A stretch of 21,980 nt of DNA from a virus. The notes under the pieces were generated by a model. The model ran no database searches. It was not told the origin of the DNA and worked only from the letters and a program-made list of their open reading frames with translations. The DNA is taken from positions 1-21,980 of the IMG/VR virus record IMGVR_UViG_3300046665_000262. The stretch is one strand, 5' to 3'. The translations under genes and the position numbers were made by a program. Numbering within the stretch: position 1 is the stretch's first letter; each line of letters opens with the position of its first letter. Shown here piece after piece: positions 6,299 through 13,012 of this stretch.

Positions 6299-6432
6299 AG
6301 ACTGTGTTGATCGTTGTGTGCGGCCTGCTGGTCGGCACCGCCATCGCCGGGGCGATCACCGGCAAGCAGCTGTCGCTCTCGACGTCGTTCTCGTTCTGCC
6401 TGCACGCCGACAAGGAGTGCCATAATGACTGA
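6295..6432 (+). CDS. Small membrane-anchored or secreted protein, 45 residues
   Basis: The ATG overlaps the previous stop (ATGA). It begins MKTVLIVVCGLLVGTAIAGA, a hydrophobic helix or signal sequence, then a short polar tail with Cys near the end. It overlaps the next gene by eight bases. With the preceding gene it forms a pair of tiny envelope proteins of unknown role; nothing marks them as holin or spanin. Confidence 0.5.
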   Translation: MKTVLIVVCGLLVGTAIAGAITGKQLSLSTSFSFCLHADKECHND

Positions 6433-6670
6433 GGCGGCGCTCAGCACGACGGAGATCAAGTTCCTCCCACCGGAGGAAGTCGGCGAGGAGCTGTCGGGCT
6501 GGTGGATCCTCCAGCTGGAGCCGGAAGGTTGCTGGGACGCCATCGGCCCCTACGACAGCAAGGAAGAAGCGCAGCGTCTCGCCGATCCGAAGCCTGAGCC
6601 CTGCCCGCAAGCGCGTCACGGCGACTGGTGCGTTTGGCCACGATGCGACTGCTCCAAGGAAGTCCAATGA
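6425..6670 (+). CDS. Hypothetical acidic protein, 81 residues
   Basis: The start at 6425 is supported by AAGGAG six bases upstream. The protein has a predicted beta-type segment ([28 protein letters not shown], about residues 24-51), like small phage proteins that carry a W-x-x-x-GPY-x-S-x-E-E-A pattern, followed by a Cys/Trp-rich end ([11 protein letters not shown]). Its stop overlaps the thyA start (ATGA), so it is probably coupled with thymidylate synthase. No function known. Confidence 0.65.
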   Translation: MTEAALSTTEIKFLPPEEVGEELSGWWILQLEPEGCWDAIGPYDSKEEAQRLADPKPEPCPQARHGDWCVWPRCDCSKEVQ

Positions 6671-7506
6671 ATCAGTACCAACTTTTGCTAGGGAAGATCC
6701 TCACTGAGGGCGTGCGCAAAGGCGACCGCACCGGCACGGGCACGCTCTCGATCTTCGGTCACCAGATGCGCTTCGATCTGAGCGAGGGCTTCCCCATGCT
6801 CACGACCAAGCGCCTGCCGTTCAGGGCCATCGCCGTCGAGCTGCTCTGGTTCCTGCGCGGCGACACCAACATCAGGTTCCTGCACGACCACGGCGTGACC
6901 ATCTGGGACGAGTGGGCGGATGCCAACGGTGATCTCGGCCCAGTCTACGGCGAACAATGGCGGTCATGGCCGGCATACGACCGAGCACCAGACCATATGC
7001 AGGATGCCTGCTACGTCACCTACACCGGACGCAGCATCGACCAGATCGCCAACGTCGTCGACCAGATCAAGCGCAATCCCAACTCGCGCCGCCTGATGGT
7101 CACCGCCTGGAACCCTGCTGAAGTAGACCAGATGGCGCTGCCGCCGTGCCACTGCCTCTTCCAGTTCTATGTCGCGAACGGCAAGCTGTCGTGCCAGCTC
7201 TACCAGCGCTCGGCCGATGTCTTCCTGGGTGTGCCGTTCAACATCGCATCGTACGCTCTGCTCACACACATGGTGGCTCACGTCACCGGACTCGAGGTTG
7301 GCGACTTCGTGCATTCGTTCGGCGACACGCACCTCTACCTGAACCATCTGGATCAGGCGCGGCTGCAGCTGACACGAGAGCCGAGGCCATTGCCGGCCAT
7401 CCTGCTCAATGACCGGGTGACCGACATCTTCAAGTTCACCTACGGCGACATCCAGCTCCACGGGTACGATCCGCACCCCTCGATCAAGGCGGAGGTCTCC
7501 GTATGA
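6667..7506 (+). CDS. thyA: Thymidylate synthase
   Basis: A 279-residue ThyA that methylates dUMP to dTMP with methylenetetrahydrofolate. Conserved elements are RTGTGT (Arg21, phosphate binding), the W80DEWAD segment, PPCHC with catalytic Cys161, [20 protein letters not shown] (180-198) and [12 protein letters not shown] (216-227). Asn192 in GVPFNIASY, the residue that selects dUMP, is retained; dCMP hydroxymethylases carry Asp there, so this looks like a true dTMP synthase. It is slightly longer than E. coli ThyA (264) owing to an insert around residues 101-124. It overlaps both neighbours by four bases. Together with dCMP deaminase and dNMP kinase it supplies dTTP. Confidence 0.95.
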   Translation: MNQYQLLLGKILTEGVRKGDRTGTGTLSIFGHQMRFDLSEGFPMLTTKRLPFRAIAVELLWFLRGDTNIRFLHDHGVTIWDEWADANGDLGPVYGEQWRSWPAYDRAPDHMQDACYVTYTGRSIDQIANVVDQIKRNPNSRRLMVTAWNPAEVDQMALPPCHCLFQFYVANGKLSCQLYQRSADVFLGVPFNIASYALLTHMVAHVTGLEVGDFVHSFGDTHLYLNHLDQARLQLTREPRPLPAILLNDRVTDIFKFTYGDIQLHGYDPHPSIKAEVSV

Positions 7507-7823
7507 CGCGGGTGGCGCAGTCCTACTATTCGACAGCGGTCCAGCACAGGGAAGTGCCGGGCTGCTACCTCGGGTCCTTCGCCATCCCGGGTGAGCCTGC
7601 CATGTGGGTCACCGACACGGACGGCAAGCCCAAGATCTTCAGGGAGGCCGTCGAGGCGGAGGTCGCCGGCTTCCGCGTGATGATGACCAAGTTGAACCGT
7701 GCGCGCTCGATCCAGAGCTTCGAGATGAAGGGTTACAAGCGGAAGGGCGGCATCAAGGTGTTCCGGTCTGCGGATAAGCCGGAGCAACACACAGTGGAGT
7801 CCGTATTCGGGAGCAAGAAATGA
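7503..7823 (+). CDS. Hypothetical protein, 106 residues
   Basis: Overlaps the thyA stop (ATGA) and is probably translated with it. A mixed alpha/beta soluble protein: an N-terminal strand-rich half with [22 protein letters not shown], then a helical segment ([21 protein letters not shown]) and a basic tail. No family recognised. The stop overlaps the next start. Confidence 0.65.
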   Translation: MTRVAQSYYSTAVQHREVPGCYLGSFAIPGEPAMWVTDTDGKPKIFREAVEAEVAGFRVMMTKLNRARSIQSFEMKGYKRKGGIKVFRSADKPEQHTVESVFGSKK

Positions 7824-8062
7824 GCAAGCCGTGGTCACCCCGTCCTGAGGATATCGTCATGCCGGAGACGCCGGAGGAATGGCACAACGTCACCACGATG
7901 GGCGACGACTGGGAAGTCGAGATGAACATCTACGGTGACTCCGACCGCCGCGGCACCTGGCGCCATCGGCCCGTCAGCTTCAACGGTCGCCACACCGAAT
8001 GGGTTGTCGGGCGCCCGCCGACCGGCTTCTATGCGAAGCCCGAGGACGAGGGCAATGCCTGA
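7820..8062 (+). CDS. Hypothetical protein, 80 residues
   Basis: A short Trp-rich acidic protein (MPETPEEWHN near residue 14; GDDWEVEMNIYGD near 28; WRHRPVSFNGRHTEWVVGRPP near 47). Probably one small beta-rich domain. It overlaps the previous stop and the start of the excisionase-like gene. Function unknown. Confidence 0.6.
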   Translation: MSKPWSPRPEDIVMPETPEEWHNVTTMGDDWEVEMNIYGDSDRRGTWRHRPVSFNGRHTEWVVGRPPTGFYAKPEDEGNA

Positions 8063-8372
8063 GCACGCGAACGACAACAAGAAGCTTGGCGAGATCTATA
8101 CCTTTGACGAGGTCTGCGCCAAGCTGAGGATCAGCAGACAGTCGCTCACTGACCTGATCGCCGGAACCAACTTCTACAGCAAGAAGGGCCGCGTCTACCG
8201 TTTCTCCGACGCGGACCTGATGGCAATTTGGGAATCCATGAGATGCGCCTCTACCTCTATCAACGAACCCCGGGCTCGAACTTCTACCTCCGCGGCACGG
8301 ACGCCGAAGGTGGCAAGGTCTTCGAGTCAACTAAAACTACTGACCGGAAAACCGCGGAAGCGAAGCGCATAA
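8055..8372 (+). CDS. Excisionase-like helix-turn-helix protein
   Basis: A 105-residue protein. Residues about 15-65 form a MerR/Xis-type winged helix: TFDEVCAKLRISRQSLTDLI, then YSKKGRVYRFSDADLMAIWESM. It should bind DNA and control integration direction, and possibly int expression. A Ser/Thr/Ala-rich linker and a basic tail (LKLLTGKPRKRSA) follow. The tail is read across the first 130 bases of int in another frame. Similar tails occur in my recollection of rhizobial relatives, so the overlap may be real rather than a frameshift. Start chosen at the ATG overlapping the preceding gene. Confidence 0.75.
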   Translation: MPEHANDNKKLGEIYTFDEVCAKLRISRQSLTDLIAGTNFYSKKGRVYRFSDADLMAIWESMRCASTSINEPRARTSTSAARTPKVARSSSQLKLLTGKPRKRSA

Positions 8373-9400
8373 AACGAGAGGCCGAGCTGCTGCAGGAGGT
8401 CGTCCACGGCAAGAAGTCCGTGGTGACCTTCGACGAGGCGGTCGTGTCCTACGTCAAGGCAGGTGGAGACACCCGCTTCCTTGGCAAGTTCGACGAGGAG
8501 ACCGGCATTACCACCGGCCTGACTGGCAAGTTCATGGGCGTGAAGCTGCGCACCATTACCCAGTCCAGGCTCGACGAGGTGGCGGCCGAGCTGCTCCCCA
8601 ACGTCGCCCCCGATACCCGCAACCGGCAGGTCTACACCCCGTTCGTGGCCGTCTGGAACCACGCTGTCGGCAACGACTGGGCTGAGTTTCGGAAGTGGAA
8701 GCGCCCGAAGAAGCCGAAGGGCACCCGGACGTTCGAGGTCAGGAAGCGGCGGATCGGCAGCTTCCCCACGACCTACGATCGGGCCTGCACCTTCGTGACC
8801 GCCATGTCGCCGGCCAACGCCATCGTCATGACCATCCTGTTCTACTCCGGCATGCGGCCGATCGAGCTGTTCCTGATGGACCGCGAGCAGGTCAACGTGG
8901 CGAACCGGTGGATCACCCTGCCCTCGACCAAGACGGGCGAGCCCCGGGGCGTCCCGCTGCACGAGTTCCTGGTCCCCCTGATGAAGGGCCTGCTCAGGCG
9001 GAAGGACGGCACCAGGCTGGTCAGGACGTGGGAGGGGGAGCCCTGGACGGTCGTGGAGGGCAATGGCGGCCAGATGAAGAAGGGCATCAAGAACGCCCGC
9101 AGCCGCACAGGCATCCTCGACATCTCGCCCTACACGGCACGCCATACGGTCTCGACCCAGCTCGTGGTCAACGGGGTCCACGAATACATCAAGGACCAGA
9201 TCCTGGGCCACGTCGTCGACGACATGAGCCACAAGTACACGGAGGTCCCGCGGGATGCCCTGATCAAGGCGATCAACACCCTGCCGACCCTCAAAGCCTG
9301 GGCGGATATGCCCTGGATGACGGAGCCCCTTCGCCATGAGTCGGATCGGCTGAAGCCGCTGACGAAGGAGAGGAAGGCGAAAATGGTCAAATTGGCCTGA
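8243..9400 (+). CDS. int: Tyrosine-family site-specific integrase
   Basis: A 385-residue recombinase: arm-binding N-terminus (1-60), core-binding SAM-like domain (about 62-155), catalytic domain (about 175-350). Expected catalytic residues are Arg205 in YSGMRPIE, Lys230 in STKTGEPRG, Arg300 in PYTARHT, His323 in LGH and Tyr332 in KYTEVP. At the usual His of the HxxR box this protein has Tyr297. The ATG at 8243 is chosen over a TTG at 8228. It overlaps the excisionase-like gene and is followed immediately by attP. It is predicted to insert the phage into the 3' end of host tRNA-Val(CAC). Confidence 0.92.
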   Translation: MRLYLYQRTPGSNFYLRGTDAEGGKVFESTKTTDRKTAEAKRIKREAELLQEVVHGKKSVVTFDEAVVSYVKAGGDTRFLGKFDEETGITTGLTGKFMGVKLRTITQSRLDEVAAELLPNVAPDTRNRQVYTPFVAVWNHAVGNDWAEFRKWKRPKKPKGTRTFEVRKRRIGSFPTTYDRACTFVTAMSPANAIVMTILFYSGMRPIELFLMDREQVNVANRWITLPSTKTGEPRGVPLHEFLVPLMKGLLRRKDGTRLVRTWEGEPWTVVEGNGGQMKKGIKNARSRTGILDISPYTARHTVSTQLVVNGVHEYIKDQILGHVVDDMSHKYTEVPRDALIKAINTLPTLKAWADMPWMTEPLRHESDRLKPLTKERKAKMVKLA

Positions 9401-9408
9401 AAAGTGAG

Positions 9409-9427
9409 GTGTGCAAAATGTGTGCAG
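9409..9427 (+). repeat. Putative integrase arm-type sites (left, two copies)
   Basis: GTGTGCAA at 9409-9416 and GTGTGCAG at 9420-9427, spaced by 11 bp (one helical turn). They match three copies on the other side of the attP core (9629-9657), as expected for arm-binding sites. Confidence 0.65.
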
Positions 9428-9486
9428 TTATGACGAGAAGATGCGGAGACCTCTTATTTCATAGGGCCAAATGAGTTGGACCCGTG

Positions 9487-9533
9487 CCTTCACACGGGAG
9501 AGGTCCAAGGTTCGATCCCTTGTGCGCCCACCA
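9487..9533 (+). other. attP core: 3' end of tRNA-Val(CAC)
   Basis: From 9489 the sequence folds as the last 45 bases of a tRNA: anticodon loop TTCACAC (anticodon CAC at 9491-9493), 3' anticodon strand GGGAG (9496-9500), variable loop AGGTC, T-arm CAAGG/TTCGATC/CCTTG (9506-9522), acceptor TGCGCCC (9523-9529), discriminator A, and CCA at 9531-9533. The 5' half is missing, since 9484-9488 (GTGCC) cannot pair with GGGAG (CTCCC expected). This is the usual phage-borne tRNA segment that restores the host gene after integration. It also lies within inverted repeats CCCGTG/CACGGG (9481-9498) and TTGGACC/GGTCCAA (9476-9508), plausible core-type sites. Confidence 0.8.
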
Positions 9534-9571
9534 TTCTAACCCCTTGAAATAACAAACGGATTTGGAAATCT

Positions 9572-9585
9572 CGTGGTATACCACG
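9572..9585. promoter_or_regulatory. Perfect 14-bp palindrome between attP core and right arm sites
   Basis: CGTGGTATACCACG is fully self-complementary. Its place between core and right arm sites suggests binding by a dimeric regulator, excisionase or host bending factor, or control of the 9694 gene. Confidence 0.5.
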
Positions 9586-9628
9586 GGGGTCCGAATGCCG
9601 TCCTATACCAAGCACAGAACGTGAACCG

Positions 9629-9657
9629 ATGTGCAAAAGTGTGCAATTGGTGTGCAA
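9629..9657 (+). repeat. Putative integrase arm-type sites (right, three copies)
   Basis: ATGTGCAA (9629-9636), GTGTGCAA (9639-9646) and GTGTGCAA (9650-9657), spaced by 10 and 11 bp so that all face the same side of the helix. Same orientation and sequence as the left pair. Confidence 0.65.
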
Positions 9658-9693
9658 TCTGTTCTCCCCCTGTTCACTCTGAGGACGTCAACC

Positions 9694-9960
9694 ATGATGA
9701 AAGTCAGCCGTTTTCTTATACCCGTCGTAGTAGCTCTTGCCCCTGCCATCGCCTTTGCCGAGAGCCCGTATCCGACCCCGACAAAGGACGGCCGGGAGCG
9801 GCTCCAGCGTCAGGGCTCCTGCCCCTCGGGCTACGTCGGCCTGGGTAGCAAGTGCGAGGCGCTCCACCACGACACGCCGCGCGCCTACCCGAAGATCAAG
9901 GGCGCTCCCTGTCCGTCCGGCACGTTCGCCAGCGGCGACTACTGCAAGGCGTTCCGCTGA
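9694..9960 (+). CDS. Small secreted Cys-containing protein with CPSG repeats
   Basis: An 88-residue protein. The ATG at 9694 (or the adjacent one at 9697) is chosen because GAGGA lies eight bases upstream. A signal peptide is obvious: MMKVSRFLIPVVVALAPAIAFA, then ESPYP. The mature part carries two copies of a CPSG-x(6-8)-C unit: CPSGYVGLGSKC and CPSGTFASGDYC. These likely form disulfide-bonded loops in the periplasm. Similar tiny secreted proteins occur in alphaproteobacterial phages without known function. It is the first gene after attP; after integration it would lie near one prophage end and could be a lysogenic conversion gene. Confidence 0.7.
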   Translation: MMKVSRFLIPVVVALAPAIAFAESPYPTPTKDGRERLQRQGSCPSGYVGLGSKCEALHHDTPRAYPKIKGAPCPSGTFASGDYCKAFR

Positions 9961-10181
9961 TGGCCAGGAAGATGAAGCCCGTCAGCCGGCGCGGTAACGC
10001 CGACCTGCACGCCGCAGTCGCCCGCCTCACGGAGCGCGCCTGGGCCAACACCGTGGCCGACTGGAAGGAGCTGGAGGCAGCTGTAACGCAACTCGGCGCC
10101 GCCGCTCCGAAGGCAGCCAAGGACGCCGTCGCGAGCTGGAAGCGCTCGATGCGGATGATGCCAAACCCCTTCGGGGCATGA
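9960..10181 (+). CDS. Hypothetical basic helical protein, 73 residues
   Basis: Starts in a TGATG overlap with the secreted protein. Basic N-terminus (ARKMKPVSRRG), then a long helix (LHAAVARLTERAWANTVADWKELEAAVTQL) and a second one. No family recognised. A CCCC-TTC-GGGG hairpin overlaps its last codons (10166-10176) and may end the unit. Confidence 0.55.
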   Translation: MARKMKPVSRRGNADLHAAVARLTERAWANTVADWKELEAAVTQLGAAAPKAAKDAVASWKRSMRMMPNPFGA

Positions 10182-10260
10182 TGGGGAAGCGTTGGGGGCA
10201 GTCAGTGCGTGGACTGCCCTCGACGGAAATCTACACGATGATGCGTTGAAGGAGACCGAG

Positions 10261-10647
10261 ATGAGCGAGACGCTGGACCTGTTCGCCGACCTGGCGCCGG
10301 CCGTGAAGGCAGACCCCAAGCTGGACCTGTGGGCGCGGCAGGCGGTCGTCGCCTCCCTGCTCTACTATCGCCACGATCAGTCCTTCATGTCGGACCACGA
10401 GTTCGACGCCATGTGCGTCCGGATCGCCGACGCCTGGGACCACCTCTCCCCCGTCCGGAAGTTCATGCTGGGCTCCGCTGGCGAGATCAGATCGAGCGGA
10501 TTCGGCGTGAAGGTCACCGTGGCCGCCGAGAACGCGGCCTACAGCTGGATGAACAGCAAGCGCGTGTCTCCGAGCGTCGTCGGCCGCATCAACAACTGGA
10601 CATTCGACGAGAGGCATTGCCTCCACTGGGCAGGAGTCAGCTCATGA
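10261..10647 (+). CDS. Hypothetical protein with NAD-ligase Ia-like motif
   Basis: A 128-residue soluble protein; the start is fixed by GAAGGAGA upstream. The segment LLYYRHDQSFMSDHEFDAM (about residues 33-51) resembles the Tyr-Tyr-x-x-D-x-P-x-x-S-D-x-E-Y-D motif of the N-terminal Ia domain of NAD+-dependent DNA ligases, which binds the nicotinamide part of NAD+. No adenylation domain follows, so it cannot be a ligase. The similarity could reflect NAD binding or chance. Its stop overlaps the next ATG. Confidence 0.6.
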   Translation: MSETLDLFADLAPAVKADPKLDLWARQAVVASLLYYRHDQSFMSDHEFDAMCVRIADAWDHLSPVRKFMLGSAGEIRSSGFGVKVTVAAENAAYSWMNSKRVSPSVVGRINNWTFDERHCLHWAGVSS

Positions 10648-11069
10648 CGAAACTACAAGCACCTTGCAACACTCAGGACCAGAAGCAGGTCGAGGCCTAC
10701 TACCGGAACGTCAAGCCAGGCGACATCGCGGTGATCCGGGACACGCGAGGGCATTTTCTGCATTACCAGGTCGACACGGTCACCGACACCAATCCGAAGA
10801 TCGGGAGGATCTACCTTCAGCAGGGTGATCCGTGGGGCGGCCGGGCCTGGTATCCCAAAAGTGGGAAACCTTCTCGGGCATCAAATGGTCAAGCCCAGCT
10901 CGTTGTGCCGACCGACGAGGTGCTGGCGTGGATCAAGGCGTACGAAGGAAAACTTCCAGCCTCAACGTCTGACGTTGACGTGGACACGACCCCGCCTGGT
11001 CAGCGCGGGGAAGGCTATCAGCGACGCCAGAGTGTGCTCGACATCATGATGGGGGTGAGGAGGAAATGA
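10644..11069 (+). CDS. Hypothetical protein, 141 residues
   Basis: The start overlaps the previous stop, with AGGAG upstream. The N-terminal half is strand-rich and SH3-like in pattern (VKPGDIAVIRD, HYQVDTVTDTNPKIGRIYL, about residues 19-53), followed by a GDPWGGRAWYPKSGK segment. The C-terminal about 45 residues are disordered and Thr/Asp/Pro-rich before a basic end. No known family. The stop overlaps the DUF6884-like start. Confidence 0.6.
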   Translation: MTKLQAPCNTQDQKQVEAYYRNVKPGDIAVIRDTRGHFLHYQVDTVTDTNPKIGRIYLQQGDPWGGRAWYPKSGKPSRASNGQAQLVVPTDEVLAWIKAYEGKLPASTSDVDVDTTPPGQRGEGYQRRQSVLDIMMGVRRK

Positions 11070-11485
11070 GGGTCGCGTTCGTATCCTGCGTGAAGACCAA
11101 GTCGACGACCGCCGAGCTGGCAGAGCACCTCTACATCTCTCCCTGGTTCCAGAAGGCGCGGGAGTGGGCCCGACGCAACTCGGAGCGCTGGTTCATCCTC
11201 TCGGCGGAACACGGCCTGCTCTCGCCGAGCACCTTGGTCGAGCCCTACGAGACGACGCTCAACCGGATGGGGATCAAGGACCGCAGGCGGTGGGCGTCGC
11301 GAGTCGAAGGACAGATCGACGAGCTGGGCCTCCGCGGCGACCGCGCGTTCGTGTTGGCTGGCGAGAGATACCGCGAGTTCCTCTTGACGCAACTGCACTC
11401 TCGATTTGAAAACGTCAAAGTCCCCATGCAGGGACTCCAGATGGGCGAACAGCTCAGCTGGATGAAGAATGAGCTTGGAGCTTAA
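11066..11485 (+). CDS. DUF6884-like protein
   Basis: A 139-residue alpha/beta protein: an opening strand RVAFVSCVKTK, then AEHLYISPWFQKAREWA and the diagnostic RWFILSAEHGLLSP (about residues 41-54) followed by VEPYETTLNRM. This pattern is that of DUF6884, found in phages and mobile elements. Some relatives are listed as queuine/7-deazaguanine transferase-like proteins, but that link is from memory and not shown here; no preQ0 synthesis gene is in the window. The His in SAEHG and the Cys in SCVKTK are candidate functional residues. It overlaps both neighbours' reading frames or lies within a few bases of them. Confidence 0.65.
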   Translation: MRVAFVSCVKTKSTTAELAEHLYISPWFQKAREWARRNSERWFILSAEHGLLSPSTLVEPYETTLNRMGIKDRRRWASRVEGQIDELGLRGDRAFVLAGERYREFLLTQLHSRFENVKVPMQGLQMGEQLSWMKNELGA

Positions 11486-11487
11486 CG

Positions 11488-11784
11488 ATGAAGAAACTGC
11501 TGCTGATCGCCCTTGCCCTTGGGATCACCCAAGCCGAGGCGGCGCCCGACTACACCTACATGTGCAAGGACAAGGGCCGCAAGCTGCCTGTGACGATCGA
11601 CGAGACGAAGAACACACTGACCTGGAAGGGTGTCACCTACAGCATCAAGGTGCGGGAGGACTGCGGCCGGTACGGCTGGCACGCCGAGAAGGACGGCGTC
11701 GGGTTCGACTTCTGCACCGCCACGCAGGGCGCCGCCGACTTCGAGCTGAACGGAGTCAATTACTACTGCGACATGAAGCGCTGA
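11488..11784 (+). CDS. Small secreted Cys-rich protein
   Basis: A 98-residue protein with a signal peptide (MKKLLLIALALGITQAEAA, likely cut after residue 18 or 19). The mature domain has four Cys (in YMCKD, REDCGRYG, FDFCTA and YYCDMK), probably two disulfides, and is strand-rich. GGAG upstream supports the start. It is exported but lacks enzyme motifs. Together with the 9694 protein it is a second secreted orphan in this cluster, both plausible envelope-acting moron products. Confidence 0.65.
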   Translation: MKKLLLIALALGITQAEAAPDYTYMCKDKGRKLPVTIDETKNTLTWKGVTYSIKVREDCGRYGWHAEKDGVGFDFCTATQGAADFELNGVNYYCDMKR

Positions 11785-11788
11785 CCGG

Positions 11789-12445
11789 ATGCCTGCACCT
11801 AGAGTCTACAACATCCACCACAAGGACGCGCCCCGTGGGAACATCTACATCGGGCGCGGTTCCTATTGCGGCAACCCGTTCGTCATCGGAGAAGACGGCG
11901 ACCGGGACCACGTCTGCAATCGATTCGAATGCGAGGTGCTGCCGACGCTGGACGTGTCGGGCTACGCCGGCAAGGATCTGACCTGCTACTGTGCTCCGCA
12001 CCGCTGCCACGGCGACTCGATCCTGCTGAAGGCGAACTTCCGGGTGCTCGTGTTCGGCGGCCGGGACTATGCCAACAGAACCGCTCTGTATCGCGCTCTC
12101 GACGCCGTCCATGCGCGCAGGAAGATCACCTGCATCGTTGAGGGGGAAGCGTCGGGAGCCGACAGGCTGGGCCGGCAATGGGCTGAGGATAGGAATGTCG
12201 AGGTCGACCCATACCCCGCCGACTGGGACAACATCGATCAGCCTGGAGCGGTCGTCAGGAAGAACAAGCGCGGCAAGCTCTACGATGCGCTCGCCGGCCA
12301 TGTTCGCAATGAGCAGATGCTGCGGGAGGGGCGCCCGCAGTTCGCTATCGGATGTACAGGAGGAACAGGCACGGCAGACATGGCCAAGCGATGCCTGGCC
12401 TACGGGATCATTCCAGCCACCGTCGAAAGCGCACTTCTTCCTTGA
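11789..12445 (+). CDS. DUF4326-SLOG (DUF2493/YspA-like) fusion protein
   Basis: A 218-residue two-domain protein. Residues 17-80 match DUF4326: IYIGRG-x-x-x-GNPF (20-31) and CYCAPHRCHGD (66-76), a Cys/His cluster. Residues 84-215 match the YspA/DUF2493 branch of the SLOG Rossmann superfamily: RVLVFGGRDY (85-94), VEGEASGADRLGRQWA (117-132), YPADW (142-146) and GGTGTADM (191-198). SLOG domains are thought to bind nucleotide-derived ligands and are common in defence and signalling systems; DUF4326 function is unknown. The fusion suggests that both halves act on the same nucleotide-type ligand. Its 3' end overlaps the oppositely oriented gene by 38 bases. Confidence 0.8.
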   Translation: MPAPRVYNIHHKDAPRGNIYIGRGSYCGNPFVIGEDGDRDHVCNRFECEVLPTLDVSGYAGKDLTCYCAPHRCHGDSILLKANFRVLVFGGRDYANRTALYRALDAVHARRKITCIVEGEASGADRLGRQWAEDRNVEVDPYPADWDNIDQPGAVVRKNKRGKLYDALAGHVRNEQMLREGRPQFAIGCTGGTGTADMAKRCLAYGIIPATVESALLP

Positions 12446-13004
12446 CCAGCTGAGGGATGATCACGGCTACGCCGAAGTCGATGACTCCATTCCAAAGCTC
12501 GCTGATGGTCGGCCAGGAGAAATGGAACAATGGCTCGACGGCGAAGAAGTTGGTGATGATGGTGGCGATGCCCGCGGCGATCAGCGCATAGTTCCGGCCG
12601 AATGCAAGGGCGACAGCGCAGACCCCGAGAGTCATGATGACGTCGATCCGCGCATCGACCCTAAGAAAGTCCATCGCGAAGGCGATGGGTGCGGAGATGC
12701 CGAGAGCCGCACAGCCGAACAGCCAGTACGGAATTTTCCACTCGTTGGCAGGAGGATCAGTTTCCGATGCAACGGCTTCCGGGCCACCTGATGCGTCGAG
12801 ACTAACCTCATCCAGGTCGATCGCGCTGCTGCCCGAGAACCAGGCTGGTGAGCCACCTCGGTCGAGGCAGTCCCACATCTGATCAATGCCTGTGGTCAGG
12901 CGTGAGTAGCTGCGGGAGATCAGCAGGCTCTCGTCATCCTCGGACTGGCCGACGAACGTGTCGTTCAGTTTGGAGACCTCGTAGTTCCGATAGATGGTTG
13001 TCAT
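12408..13004 (-). CDS. Paralog-domain protein fused to KdpD/DUF4118-like membrane helices
   Basis: A 198-residue protein starting at ATG 13004 (GAGG six bases upstream) rather than GTG 13016. Residues 4-70 form a soluble domain clearly related to the product of the gene upstream: YRNYEVS, an SEDDES segment, TGIDQMWDCLDRG and PAWF...IDLDEV align with it. A linker (71-88) leads to about four membrane helices (91-187), including AFGRNYALIAAGIATIITNFF, which resembles the DUF4118 membrane sensor region of KdpD kinases. No kinase follows. It is in a leftward two-gene unit inside rightward DNA, so perhaps a lysogen-expressed membrane exclusion or sensing module. Function is unknown. Confidence 0.7.
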   Translation of the reverse strand: MTTIYRNYEVSKLNDTFVGQSEDDESLLISRSYSRLTTGIDQMWDCLDRGGSPAWFSGSSAIDLDEVSLDASGGPEAVASETDPPANEWKIPYWLFGCAALGISAPIAFAMDFLRVDARIDVIMTLGVCAVALAFGRNYALIAAGIATIITNFFAVEPLFHFSWPTISELWNGVIDFGVAVIIPQLVKEEVRFRRWLE

Positions 13005-13012
13005 GGCACACC

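Noticed and set aside
8327-9337. Leftward open frame opposite int
   Set aside because: Codon shadow of the integrase catalytic domain.
9464-9533. A complete tRNA gene
   Set aside because: Only the 3' half folds correctly. The D-arm region is far too short, and the 5' anticodon strand and acceptor strand do not pair properly, so it is an att segment.
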